Assembly: GCF_021654775.1 (NCBI RefSeq)
Contig: NZ_AP025343.1
Span: 4,679,501-4,743,500, forward strand
Direction of reading: 5' to 3'
DNA length: 64,000 nt
From: Paenibacillus azoreducens
Lineage (GTDB): Bacteria > Bacillota > Bacilli > Paenibacillales > Paenibacillaceae
The notes under the pieces are model-generated. The model was not told where the DNA came from. It ran no database searches and worked only from the letters and a program-made list of their open reading frames with translations. Made by a program: the position numbers and the translations under genes. Of the stretch, positions 34,232-41,909 are shown one piece after another. The first letter of the stretch is position 1. Each line of letters begins with the position of its first letter.

Positions 34232-35554
34232 TTAAGCATGATGACCACCTTGCCCGTACTCAAAGCAAAATCTCGCCCCGCCCAAAGGCGATTCCGTGCA
34301 GGAAATCCCTGCGCCAAGCCGGTCCGCAATTTGCTTGCAAATCGCCAGGCCAATGCCGGTGATGCCGGACTGGCCCGTATAATATCGGTCGAAAACGGAG
34401 TCCCGTTCCTGAACAGGTACGCCGGGCCCATCATCATCTACGCAGATACGAAAGCCACCCGGTATTTCTTCCAAACTCAGTTTAATTTCATGCGAGGCAT
34501 AACGCACGGCATTTTGCATGAAATTCATGGCGACCTGAAAAATTTGCTCGGCAGGTATAGCCATTTCCAGCGAAGCCGCATTCAGGGCGCTCTGAATATT
34601 CCGGTCTGCGGCCGCCGGGGCAATCAGTTGATGCACATGCTCCATCATATCCTGCAGATCAACCTCTGTCAGCTTCCATTCCTCCTGCAGAGTTTCCATC
34701 CGCGTCAACTGCAGCAGCCGATCCACCATCTGGATCAAACGCTGCGACTCTGCGGTCACCACATGCAGACCATGCTCCACAGTCACGACCTGGTCTTTCA
34801 CGGCAGAGGCATACCCCTGAATCGACATCAGCGGAGTCCGCAGCTCATGGGATACATTTTGCAAAAATTCGATTTGCTGCTGATGCTGCTTCTGAATCCG
34901 TTCGGACATGCTGGAAAAAGTATTGATCAACTGCCCGATTTCCGAGGTATCTCCCTGCGGAATCCCCGGGAATCGGTGTTTCGGATTGAATTTGCTGACC
35001 GCCTCCTTCAGCTGCTGCAACGGGCGGGTGGTTTTCCAAACGAACCATAAGCCTACCACGAAAATGACGGCAAAGCTGATGACGATGGACAATAGCGAAA
35101 CGCGCAGCACGCGGCCGGATATCTGCTTCAGTATATCCATAGGCGTGTACACGATAATACGCAATCCTTTGTTCAGCCGCTGGTGCGTGTACATCATTTT
35201 TTGACCGTCTAGCGTAAAAAAATGATCCTTTGGGCTCATGGAGACGTGAATTTTGCCGCCAACCATATCATCTTCTCCGGCGGCTACAATCTTATCCGAA
35301 GCATCCACCACAAAAAAATCCGCATAAAACATCCGGTCTCGGAACCGCAGCTCCAGATCCTCCGTACTCAAATCTTCCAAATCTCCGCCTTCGATTATAT
35401 CGATCGCTTTCGTCATTTGCAGCCGCAGCTGGTTTCGTGCCTGGTCCATCAGCATTTCGTCAATCAGGTGGTTGAAGAGGAAAACCGTCGTCAGCACCGA
35501 AAAGATCATGACAATAATCAATGAGGTAAAAATCCGGCCCCGGATGGTACGCAT
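34232..35554 (-). CDS. Sensor histidine kinase (HAMP, HisKA, HATPase)
   Basis: 440 residues. Two membrane helices (about 8-30 and 150-172) flank an extracytoplasmic sensor of about 120 residues. A HAMP domain, the dimerisation/phosphoacceptor domain with His236 (NVSHELRTPL) and a HATPase_c domain (N box NFMQNAVRYA, DDDGPGVP, GIGLAI) follow. It autophosphorylates on an unknown envelope signal and passes phosphate to the OmpR-type regulator encoded just upstream. Its ATG overlaps the regulator's stop by one base (TGATG), which fixes the start. Confidence 0.92.
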   Translation of the reverse strand: MRTIRGRIFTSLIIVMIFSVLTTVFLFNHLIDEMLMDQARNQLRLQMTKAIDIIEGGDLEDLSTEDLELRFRDRMFYADFFVVDASDKIVAAGEDDMVGGKIHVSMSPKDHFFTLDGQKMMYTHQRLNKGLRIIVYTPMDILKQISGRVLRVSLLSIVISFAVIFVVGLWFVWKTTRPLQQLKEAVSKFNPKHRFPGIPQGDTSEIGQLINTFSSMSERIQKQHQQQIEFLQNVSHELRTPLMSIQGYASAVKDQVVTVEHGLHVVTAESQRLIQMVDRLLQLTRMETLQEEWKLTEVDLQDMMEHVHQLIAPAAADRNIQSALNAASLEMAIPAEQIFQVAMNFMQNAVRYASHEIKLSLEEIPGGFRICVDDDGPGVPVQERDSVFDRYYTGQSGITGIGLAICKQIADRLGAGISCTESPLGGARFCFEYGQGGHHA

Positions 35555-36249
35555 CAGCCTTTCACCGTCGCTTTGTAGCCGAAGCCCCACAAGGTTTCGA
35601 TCGCTAAGGCCGCACCGGCATCGCCCAGCTTTTTGCGGAGCCTTTTGACCAGATCGTCAACCACCCGCAACTCGCCCATAAAGTCATATTTCCATACCTG
35701 TTGGATGAGCTGCTCCCGGCTAAAGGGCCGCTCCAAATGTTTGGCAAGAAACACAAGCAGCTCGTATTCGCGGGAAGTAAAGGATATCTCCTGATCATCA
35801 ATCTCCACCAACCGGAATTCCTCGTTCAAGGTCAGGTTGCCGACACGAATTCCCTTCCCGGTTTCCTGCTCTTCATTCGGCCGATAGGTTTGCACGAGTC
35901 TCAGCATGCCTTTGACCCGGCCAATCAGCTCGCGCGGATGGAACGGCTTGCGCAAGAAATCATTGCACCCGAGCTCAAGCCCGATAATCCGGTCCATCTC
36001 CTCGCCGCGGGCCGAAACCATAATGATGGGCATTTCCGTAAAAGTGCGGATCGATGTCAGCAGCGCCAGCCCGTTGACGCCCGGCATCATAATATCCAGT
36101 ATTAAACAATCCGGTTTGTCCGTATGCACCCTCTCCACCAAATCGCTGCCGTCGGAAAAAGCCGTTACTGTAAATCCGTCTTTCCGCAAATATTCGGTAA
36201 TCAATTGCAATATGTTGGAATCGTCATCGACGACAAAAATATGGGCCAT
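35554..36249 (-). CDS. OmpR/PhoB-family response regulator
   Basis: About 231 residues. The receiver domain has Asp8/Asp9, phosphoacceptor Asp52 (LILDIMMPG), and the conserved Thr/Ser and Lys (VSA...FLRKPF). A winged helix with SREYELLVFLAKH and DDLVKRLRKKL follows. It is the partner of the kinase encoded next. The ATG at 36249 follows GGGAG by 8 bases. Targets are unknown; the neighbouring secreted Lys/Ala-rich protein gene, separated by a terminator, is one candidate. Confidence 0.92.
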   Translation of the reverse strand: MAHIFVVDDDSNILQLITEYLRKDGFTVTAFSDGSDLVERVHTDKPDCLILDIMMPGVNGLALLTSIRTFTEMPIIMVSARGEEMDRIIGLELGCNDFLRKPFHPRELIGRVKGMLRLVQTYRPNEEQETGKGIRVGNLTLNEEFRLVEIDDQEISFTSREYELLVFLAKHLERPFSREQLIQQVWKYDFMGELRVVDDLVKRLRKKLGDAGAALAIETLWGFGYKATVKG

Positions 36250-36295
36250 TTCCATCACTCCCGCCCGGTTTTTTTATTTATTTTACTCCTCCCGA

Positions 36296-36333
36296 AGAAA
36301 AAAGACGAGAAGACCTGTTGTCTCCCCGTCTTT
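36296..36333 (-). terminator. Intrinsic terminator after the Lys/Ala-rich protein gene
   Basis: On the minus strand AAAGACGGGGAGAC pairs with GTCTTCTCGTCTTT, followed by a T-run (36296-36303). It separates this gene from the two-component operon, so the two are transcribed independently. Confidence 0.88.
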
Positions 36334-36350
36334 CCCGGATTTTTCGCCGC

Positions 36351-36920
36351 TTATTTATTCTTTTTCACTACAGGTTTTTGAACGGATTTTTTCACTGCGG
36401 TTTTATGTGTTTTTACATGTTTTGCTTTCACATGATGTTTTTTGGCAATATGTTTGTGATGTTTGTGGTGTTTGGCTTTAACCGCCTTTTTCGCTGCCTT
36501 TACGTGTTTTGCCGGTTTCACCGTTTTAGCCGCTTTTTTGGATTTTACGGATTTGCTTGTTGCGGAAGCTTTTTTGGCTTTAGGCGCTGTTTTGACTGCA
36601 GATGTTTTAACGCCTTTCTTCTCGGCTTTTGCCGTTGTTTTTGCTGGCGCTTTTGCCGTTGTTTTTGGTTCGGATTTTGCAGGAGTCACAGCTGTTTTAG
36701 TAGTCGATTTCGCTGGAACGGTTGCTTTAACCTCAGGTGCTTTGGTTGCTTTTGTTTCGGCTTTCGCGGGCGCGGCTTTTTGCTCAACCTTCAAAGGCGC
36801 TTTCGTACCGGAAGCAGCGGGCTTAGCGGCATCCGCAAATGCAGCGGTACCTGCGCCAGCAAGCAAAAGGGCGGATGTGATACCGGAAATCATCAATTTT
36901 TTAGTCCATGTGTTTTTCAT
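36351..36920 (-). CDS. Secreted Lys/Ala-rich histone-H1-like protein
   Basis: 189 residues. After a signal peptide (cleavage near TAAFADA, about residue 30) the whole protein is low-complexity Lys, Ala, Thr and Pro with KTxAKxxAK patterns. A strongly basic His/Lys cluster (KAKHHKHHKHIAKKHHVKAK) lies near 150-170. It should be unstructured, exported and very positively charged, fitting binding to teichoic acid, peptidoglycan, DNA or metal ions; none is shown. AGGAG is 9 bases before the ATG. It is monocistronic with its own terminator, upstream of a two-component system on the same strand. Confidence 0.78.
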   Translation of the reverse strand: MKNTWTKKLMISGITSALLLAGAGTAAFADAAKPAASGTKAPLKVEQKAAPAKAETKATKAPEVKATVPAKSTTKTAVTPAKSEPKTTAKAPAKTTAKAEKKGVKTSAVKTAPKAKKASATSKSVKSKKAAKTVKPAKHVKAAKKAVKAKHHKHHKHIAKKHHVKAKHVKTHKTAVKKSVQKPVVKKNK

Positions 36921-37037
36921 CTTGCAAAACTCCTCTCGATTGGGTATGTATATATACTACAAACCAATCATGTGAGAGAAATCGTAAAGTCGTGTGAAAA
37001 GTATATGAAAACAACTACAAATTTGTCATGATTATTT

Positions 37038-37490
37038 TCATTCTGCAACGATCAAATCGAGCACCGTTTCTCCTCCGATCACTTCGCCTGTTTCCGCAAA
37101 TCCAAAACTTTTGTACAGCCGGTTCGCGGCCGTATTGTCGGGCACATGGGATATCCGGATTTTCGTGCAGTCTGTTTGGTTTTTCTGATGCTGAAGCACA
37201 GCCGCAAGACCCGCTTTGCCGTAGCCTTTTCCTTGATAACGCTCATCAATCATGAATCTGCATATCCAAAAATATCCGTCCTCCGGATACGGCTCCACGT
37301 CAAACAAAGCAAAACCTACCATGATGTCGTCCGCATAAATGCCAAAGGGTCTCGATGTCGGTTCTTTTTTCGCTTTTTCAAGCGAGTTGGCATTCGCGGC
37401 CACAAAACGCTGCTGGTCTTCCCTTGGTTTGAGCTGCAGGCATTCGTCCGTATTTTCAGCTGTAATCAATTTTAAAACGGTATTTGCCAT
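37038..37490 (-). CDS. GNAT acetyltransferase, BltD/PaiA-like (polyamine type)
   Basis: 150 residues resembling the spermine/spermidine acetyltransferase BltD of Bacillus: the segment FWICRFMIDERYQGKGYGKAGL carries the acetyl-CoA loop (QGKGYG), and NTAANRLYKSFGF is motif B. It may acetylate polyamines or another amine. AAAAGGGG lies 7 bases before the ATG. A single gene. Confidence 0.82.
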   Translation of the reverse strand: MANTVLKLITAENTDECLQLKPREDQQRFVAANANSLEKAKKEPTSRPFGIYADDIMVGFALFDVEPYPEDGYFWICRFMIDERYQGKGYGKAGLAAVLQHQKNQTDCTKIRISHVPDNTAANRLYKSFGFAETGEVIGGETVLDLIVAE

Positions 37491-37568
37491 AAAAAGACCC
37501 CTTTTCCTCTATCGATGGATAAGTCAATCGGCCCGAAGCATCATCATGATCGTTATTCTTAAGGGCGG

Positions 37569-38060
37569 TTAGAGCTTTTTCACGCTTTCTTTGAATGTGA
37601 CCTGGCTGTCCATGTCGTAAACTTCATAAATTTCGAACGTCCCCTCGTCAAAAAACAGCGGAAAACGGCGTTTGAACCAATCCTGCATCGGAAGCGAGGT
37701 CGCCTCCTTGATCGGAACCCACAGCAATTCGCCTTCCGGCGGGTTTGCGAGCAGTTCCCCTTCGAATGACGTCGCCAAATAATTGAAGACCATATATCTG
37801 AAATTCCGCGACGGATCGACAAATTCATCCAGACCTTTGTAGATGAGATCCTTGACAATGAGCCCGGTTTCCTCCCGCACCTCCCGAATCGCGCCTTCCG
37901 TCAAACTTTCCGGAAAATCCACTTTGCCGCCGGGCCCGATATAGCCGGGAAACCCGCGTTTGCTGGGCCGGTTCACGAGCAGTACCTTATCTCCGTCCTG
38001 AACAAGGCACATCGTATATAAAGCAACCTCTACAGCCGGTGCCGATGTTGTTTGCGTCAT
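37569..38060 (-). CDS. Nudix hydrolase (MutT-like)
   Basis: 163 residues with a complete Nudix box at about 45-68 (G-x5-E-x7-REVREETGLI). Such enzymes hydrolyse nucleoside diphosphates linked to another moiety, for example oxidised dNTPs; the substrate is not predictable. The start is the ATG at 38060, 6 bases after GGAGGGG; a longer frame upstream has no ribosome binding site. Confidence 0.86.
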   Translation of the reverse strand: MTQTTSAPAVEVALYTMCLVQDGDKVLLVNRPSKRGFPGYIGPGGKVDFPESLTEGAIREVREETGLIVKDLIYKGLDEFVDPSRNFRYMVFNYLATSFEGELLANPPEGELLWVPIKEATSLPMQDWFKRRFPLFFDEGTFEIYEVYDMDSQVTFKESVKKL

Positions 38061-38241
38061 CCTTTTCCCCTCCGCTTCTGCGATACCGTCGTAACGCTCG
38101 AACATTTCTCATTCCTATATCGAGGATTACGATACTGTCATTCTAGCATATTATTTCAAAAGCCGGTCATAGATCGATATGAATCGTCAAGGGGTTAAGA
38201 AGTCTCTCATCTGTGAGTGCATTGTGCTTATGACAAAATAA

Positions 38242-38293
38242 CCCCACAAAGTGACGTGTAGCCTTTGAAGCTTATTCCGATTACTTTGCGGGG
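38242..38293 (+). repeat. Dispersed repeat family A, copy 3 (minimal form)
   Basis: At 52 bp this is the shortest copy: CCCCACAAAG (38242-38251), the box GTGTAGCCTTTGAAGCTTATTCCG, and CTTTGCGGGG (38284-38293), with no central module. It shows that the ends plus right box are the core of the family. With the family B fragment and the terminator it fills the 332-base gap 38061-38392. Confidence 0.8.
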
Positions 38294-38296
38294 ACT

Positions 38297-38321
38297 CCGG
38301 AAGTTTATACTTTCTGATATC
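38297..38321 (+). repeat. Family B right-end fragment
   Basis: GAAGTTTATACTTTCTGATA matches the right end of family B. It directly follows family A copy 3, so A and B fragments are joined here. Confidence 0.55.
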
Positions 38322-38323
38322 TC

Positions 38324-38362
38324 AAAAAAAAACGGACAGGATTCGAAAACGAATCCCATCCG
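38324..38362 (-). terminator. Intrinsic terminator of the 94-residue protein gene
   Basis: On the minus strand CGGATGGGATTCG pairs with CGAATCCTGTCCG around TTTT, followed by nine U residues. It ends about 30 bases past the stop at 38393. Confidence 0.92.
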
Positions 38363-38392
38363 CTGATGTTGCGCGTTTATCCGAAATTTGCT

Positions 38393-38677
38393 TTAGAAAT
38401 CGGATGTTGCCACTTGGATCGTTCCGAATACTGCACCCGGGCCGGATAACAAAGCGGCAACCAATAAGAGATTCACAGACAGCGTAAGACTGTTTAAGGC
38501 AGGAATCTCATACGTGATGACCGGAGCGTCTACGCGGGTTATAACCAGACTTACCGGATTGGCGGAATTGTTCTGAACAGTAACGGCTGCGTTGATTCCG
38601 CCTGCCAGATTTTCATAGTAGGATTTGCCGACATTCGGTGTCAGATTGAAAAACTGCTGAGGTAATAATATCGCCAT
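38393..38677 (-). CDS. Small unrecognised protein (94 aa), possibly sporulation-expressed
   Basis: 94 residues, all-beta in appearance: alternating hydrophobic stretches (NAAVTVQNNSANPVSLVITR, then a Leu/Val-rich run), no Cys, no signal peptide. The start at 38677 has an excellent AAGGAGGTGATC site, suggesting high expression. Upstream CATAGAATA (38709-38717, minus) fits the -10 of SigE/SigK-type sporulation promoters, although no clear -35 was found. A strong terminator follows. The pattern would suit a self-assembling spore-surface or appendage subunit, but this is inference. Confidence 0.7.
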   Translation of the reverse strand: MAILLPQQFFNLTPNVGKSYYENLAGGINAAVTVQNNSANPVSLVITRVDAPVITYEIPALNSLTLSVNLLLVAALLSGPGAVFGTIQVATSDF

Positions 38678-38810
38678 TCCGATCACCTCCTTCCTCTTGA
38701 AGATACTGTATTCTATGATGAAATCTATGAAATGAACCGTTGATTGCCATAGATTAAACATACAATTTTTAAGAGAGTACTAGAGTTGGTGAAGCGTTGA
38801 TTTAAGCATG

Positions 38811-38841
38811 AAAAAACCGCTCCCTCAGTTAGGAAACGGTT
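38811..38841 (-). terminator. Intrinsic terminator after the glycolipid-binding-type gene
   Basis: On the minus strand AACCGTTTCC pairs with GGGAGCGGTT (with G-U pairs), followed by six U residues. It lies 25-55 bases past the stop at 38866. Confidence 0.85.
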
Positions 38842-38865
38842 CTATCATTATATTTAAAGCCGCAT

Positions 38866-39423
38866 TCAGTGCCCGGAATTGATGACTTCGGCCCACTCGC
38901 CTTCATAATCCCGGATGATTCCTTCGGCATCGGTGCGGAGCCGCGCCTTATATCCGCTGAGCGACCGGTATTCGTATTCGAACTCTCCCATCCGGGTGTA
39001 TATCTGCTGAAGCGGCAGCACGTCGAATTCCGGAAAACGGACCCAAGCCGCCGTCATCTGCTGCGATTCCCCGATGTTCAACCGCAGTCTGCGGATAGGA
39101 AGCAGATTGGTGGAAGGCGTTGCCCCGATATCGATATCTACCAGTCCGTCCAGCTCGGGAAGGTGAATACCGTCCCGCAGCCAACGGTGATTTGCATCTT
39201 TTTGCAGCCGCATCGTTTGTACCTTGTTTTGCTGTATGTATTGAATGATTACTTGCTCGGTATTCCCGTCTTGATTGCATACCACGCGATAATCCACAAA
39301 AGACGCTTCCTCCGGCAAGGAACGTATCACTTTGCCATGGATTTCCGTCCGCTCCCCCAATATGTGGGTGCAGTATTCCATCCCGGTATCATCCAGCCGC
39401 TTCCAAATTACGGTTTGTTCCAT
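38866..39423 (-). CDS. Putative glycolipid-binding-domain protein (PF06475 type)
   Basis: 185 residues spanning one domain: IWKRLDDTGMEYC at the start, DYRVVCNQDG, then the diagnostic ATPSTNLLPIRRL and AAWVRFPEFDVLPLQQIYTR. This family is widespread, cytosolic and biochemically uncharacterised; its name comes from a structural resemblance to lipoprotein-type barrels. AGGAGAG precedes the ATG. It follows a GNAT gene by about 47 bases and probably shares its transcript. Confidence 0.85.
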   Translation of the reverse strand: MEQTVIWKRLDDTGMEYCTHILGERTEIHGKVIRSLPEEASFVDYRVVCNQDGNTEQVIIQYIQQNKVQTMRLQKDANHRWLRDGIHLPELDGLVDIDIGATPSTNLLPIRRLRLNIGESQQMTAAWVRFPEFDVLPLQQIYTRMGEFEYEYRSLSGYKARLRTDAEGIIRDYEGEWAEVINSGH

Positions 39424-39470
39424 CTTCTCTCTCCTCTAGTGTCAAAATCCTGTTCTGAATGCGAATACTG

Positions 39471-39920
39471 TTATAGACTCAGAAAATAATGCAAAAACTC
39501 CGTATCCTTTTTATAACCCAATCGTTCATACAGCCGCTGGGCGTTTGCGTTATCCGAGGCGGTAGACAGCTCGAGGCCTTTGGCCTGAATGGCGGAAGCA
39601 TACTTTCGTGCCGCATCAAGCAATTGCTGCGCCGCTCCTTGCTTGCGGGACTCCGGCAATACAAACAAATCATTCAAGATCAGCAGCCGCTGCATCGATA
39701 CCGACGAAAAGGACGGGTAGAGCTGCGTAAACCCAACCGCCCGGTTCGCCTCCTGGTCCCTTGCCGCAAAAATAACCGATTCCCTATGGGCAAGCCGTTC
39801 GAACAAAAAGTTTTTGGCTCCCTCGAGATCCGATGCCTGTTCATAAAAAATCCGATATTCATTAAACAAAACGGACAGTTCTTCCAAATCATTGACGGTA
39901 GCTTGATATATAGTGATCAT
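39471..39920 (-). CDS. GNAT-family N-acetyltransferase
   Basis: About 149 residues. FTQLYPSFSSVSMQRLLILN is characteristic of one GNAT subfamily; the acetyl-CoA loop is SRKQGAAQ, and motif B is DNANAQRLYERLGY. The substrate is unknown. The ATG at 39920 lies 9 bases after AAAGG and is preferred over two ATGs that abut it. Confidence 0.83.
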   Translation of the reverse strand: MITIYQATVNDLEELSVLFNEYRIFYEQASDLEGAKNFLFERLAHRESVIFAARDQEANRAVGFTQLYPSFSSVSMQRLLILNDLFVLPESRKQGAAQQLLDAARKYASAIQAKGLELSTASDNANAQRLYERLGYKKDTEFLHYFLSL

Positions 39921-39954
39921 GGGCATCATCCTTTATGAGTGTTTGTAAAAATAG

Positions 39955-40237
39955 TTACATTGTCACCGAGCCTTGCGGAGCAGCCGCTTCCGCCTTTGCC
40001 GCAGGGATTTCGTATTTGACCTCCGAATAATTATGTACCAACAGTGCTTCTTTTAACGTGAGCCCCGTTTTTTGTCCACGACCCGCCGCCAGATTTCATT
40101 TTCCCTGAAATTCTTGCCGTCCTTGGCATGAAACCGGTGATTTCTCTCTTCAATATGGTAAGCATAAGGCCACTCCTCACCGCAGTGAAGAGTTCCTTTG
40201 AGATGATTTTCCGTTAACCATATGTTGAATTGAATAG
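39955..40237 (-). pseudogene. Frameshifted small gene of unknown family
   Basis: Two consecutive minus-strand frames read as one protein: first NHLKGTLHCGEEWPYAYHIE and RNHRFHAKDGKNFRENEIWR to about 40070, then GLTLKEALLVHNYSEVKYEI to the stop at 39955. The break lies at an A6 run (40067-40072); one extra A would restore a single frame of about 95 codons. Composition is clearly protein-like, but the family was not recognised. No ATG was found; the frame runs back to the end of the upstream GNAT gene. It may be decayed, or a homopolymer sequencing error. Confidence 0.5.
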
Positions 40238-40753
40238 TTAATTCAATTCCTTGAAATAAAATACGGTGGCATCCAGCTGTCCATCGGCGGAGCGGGCATA
40301 ATGCGGTATTCTGCCTGCTTCAACATAACCCATGGATTGGTACAGCACATTCGAAGGATCTCCGGCCCTTGTGTCCAGAACCAGCAGCGTCCTGTTCTCA
40401 TTGCGGGCCTTTTCTTCTGCCGTTTGCATCAGCAACCGAGCTATCCCGCATCTGCGGGCTGCCGGGGATACCATTAATTTCGCAATCTCGGCGCGGTGGG
40501 AGCCATTCGTTTTCAGCACCAAATGAAGCTGCACCGTCCCGGCGACCTTCTCTCCCGATTCCGCAACCCACAGCTGAACGCCTGGCGCCACCACCTGCTC
40601 CCAATACTCTTCCGCCTCCCGCATCGTCAGCGGCGGTAAAAATCCTATCGACGCCCCAGCTTCAACCACTTCGATCAGTAAGTTTGACAGCTGATGCAGC
40701 AGCTCTGCATCGAAGGACTCTATTTTCCGGATTCTAATTTCTTGGTTCATCAT
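40238..40753 (-). CDS. GNAT-family N-acetyltransferase (tabtoxin-resistance-like)
   Basis: 171 residues resembling the TTR/antibiotic-acetyltransferase branch: WVAESGEKVAGTVQLHLV, then HRAEIAKLMVSPAARRCGIARLL (acetyl-CoA loop RRCGIA) and DTRAGDPSNVLYQSMGY. It may acetylate a toxin or amino-acid analogue. AAGGGGG lies just before two adjacent ATGs at 40753 and 40750. The broken small gene follows directly. Confidence 0.85.
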   Translation of the reverse strand: MMNQEIRIRKIESFDAELLHQLSNLLIEVVEAGASIGFLPPLTMREAEEYWEQVVAPGVQLWVAESGEKVAGTVQLHLVLKTNGSHRAEIAKLMVSPAARRCGIARLLMQTAEEKARNENRTLLVLDTRAGDPSNVLYQSMGYVEAGRIPHYARSADGQLDATVFYFKELN

Positions 40754-40911
40754 ACGTCCCCCTTCTTCTGTTCATTCATCATATGTGACGCAGCCCGAGA
40801 GTGAATTGTTTCTTTGGTTGAGGGCTTTTTTGCACCTGAACTTACTATCTCTGAAAAAAGGAATCATGTCCATAATTGCGTGTAAATTCCCTAGCCAATC
40901 ATACAAAAGAG

Positions 40912-40937
40912 AACATGCGCCCGGGCAGGCGCATGTT
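40912..40937 (-). terminator. Hairpin downstream of the acetolactate decarboxylase gene
   Basis: ACATGCGCC pairs with GGCGCATGT around a GC-rich loop. On the minus strand it is followed by TCTCTTTTG. It is about 75 bases beyond the stop and probably terminates the mcp-alsD transcript. Confidence 0.65.
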
Positions 40938-41013
40938 TGTCAGTAAATCTTCATTTTTGTTTGAATTCTGAAGATGACTTCAAAAGTCGAAATTGGATTG
41001 TTGATCTAATAGA

Positions 41014-41871
41014 TTATTGTTGATCCGTTTCTACTTTATGCACGTCTTCCGGATCGACCGTAGTCAAATCCGCATCGTGAAACTCTTTTGTTTGTGGAAG
41101 CTTAACTTCCAGATTACCGATTTCGTCAATCTGAACCGTGGCGGCATCGAACGAAATGTTCAACACATGGCCGCCCTTTTTCTTGTCATCACTGATGACA
41201 TGATAATGAAAGCCGGGAACGTTCAAAGTTGCAGCGTAGTTTGGCGTATAAAAGCCAATCAAAGTGCCGGTAACATTTTCGGTTTCGAAAATAGACTGAT
41301 CTTTCAGAACTTCTGGCAATGTTGGATATGGCTTCACTTGTTTCTCTTCAGAACGAGTTTTAAGCGTTTTAAACGTTCCATGGATCTTGAAGGCGTAAAA
41401 GTCGTTTTTGTTGGTGATCAGCGATGTAAGCTGTTTATTAAGTTCGGTCATATCCTTCACTGGTTGAATTTTCGCTGTTTTCGTCACTTTAAAATGGGTA
41501 GTCACCGCAAAAGGAGTTTTGGCATCTTTTCCTACCTCAACCATTTTACCGTCGTATGTATAACGATAGAATTTTCCGTCAAGCTGAGTCAATTCGCCAT
41601 CTACCCCGTTGAACGTCCCTAGGCCGGTATCGCCGTGTTTGTTCAATTCGCCTAGAGTCATCTCGCCATCGAACTGCCCCTTCATAAGGGCATTAATAGT
41701 GGAATACTGGAAGAGGGTATTCTTGTTTTCTTGTACCTTATTAGCAGTTGTCGTTACAGGCGCTTGTGCAGGTTGCTTGTTGTTTTTGGCTGGTTCAGCA
41801 GATGCACTCAAAGCAGAAAGGGACAACGCTGCAACCAAAGTAGTAGTAAGCAAGATTTGTTTCTTTTTCAT
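41014..41871 (-). CDS. alsD: Secreted alpha-acetolactate decarboxylase
   Basis: 285 residues resembling the exported enzyme of Brevibacillus brevis over the whole length. It converts 2-acetolactate to (R)-acetoin. Zinc ligands His222, His224 and His235 are present (VPGFHYHVISDD, KKGGH), as are TLFQYSTINALM and GTLIGFYTPNY. Unlike the cytosolic Bacillus subtilis AlsD it has a signal peptide (cleavage near ALSASAE, residue 25) and a Gln/Pro/Ala linker. No acetolactate synthase is adjacent. It starts 38 bases after the chemoreceptor gene with GGAGG about 10 bases before the ATG, so co-transcription is possible. Confidence 0.92.
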   Translation of the reverse strand: MKKKQILLTTTLVAALSLSALSASAEPAKNNKQPAQAPVTTTANKVQENKNTLFQYSTINALMKGQFDGEMTLGELNKHGDTGLGTFNGVDGELTQLDGKFYRYTYDGKMVEVGKDAKTPFAVTTHFKVTKTAKIQPVKDMTELNKQLTSLITNKNDFYAFKIHGTFKTLKTRSEEKQVKPYPTLPEVLKDQSIFETENVTGTLIGFYTPNYAATLNVPGFHYHVISDDKKKGGHVLNISFDAATVQIDEIGNLEVKLPQTKEFHDADLTTVDPEDVHKVETDQQ

Positions 41872-41909
41872 TTTGTATAACCTCCAGATGGAATTTTATA
41901 TAATAAGGA

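Noticed and set aside
34123..34239. 38-codon frame overlapping the histidine kinase stop
   Set aside because: AAGGTGG precedes it, but its stop lies inside the terminator stem and the peptide shows no recognisable feature; a chance frame is more likely.
36463..36975. Long plus-strand frames opposite the Lys/Ala-rich gene
   Set aside because: They are antisense shadows created by the repetitive AAA/GCC codons; the minus-strand gene has a signal peptide, ribosome binding site and terminator.
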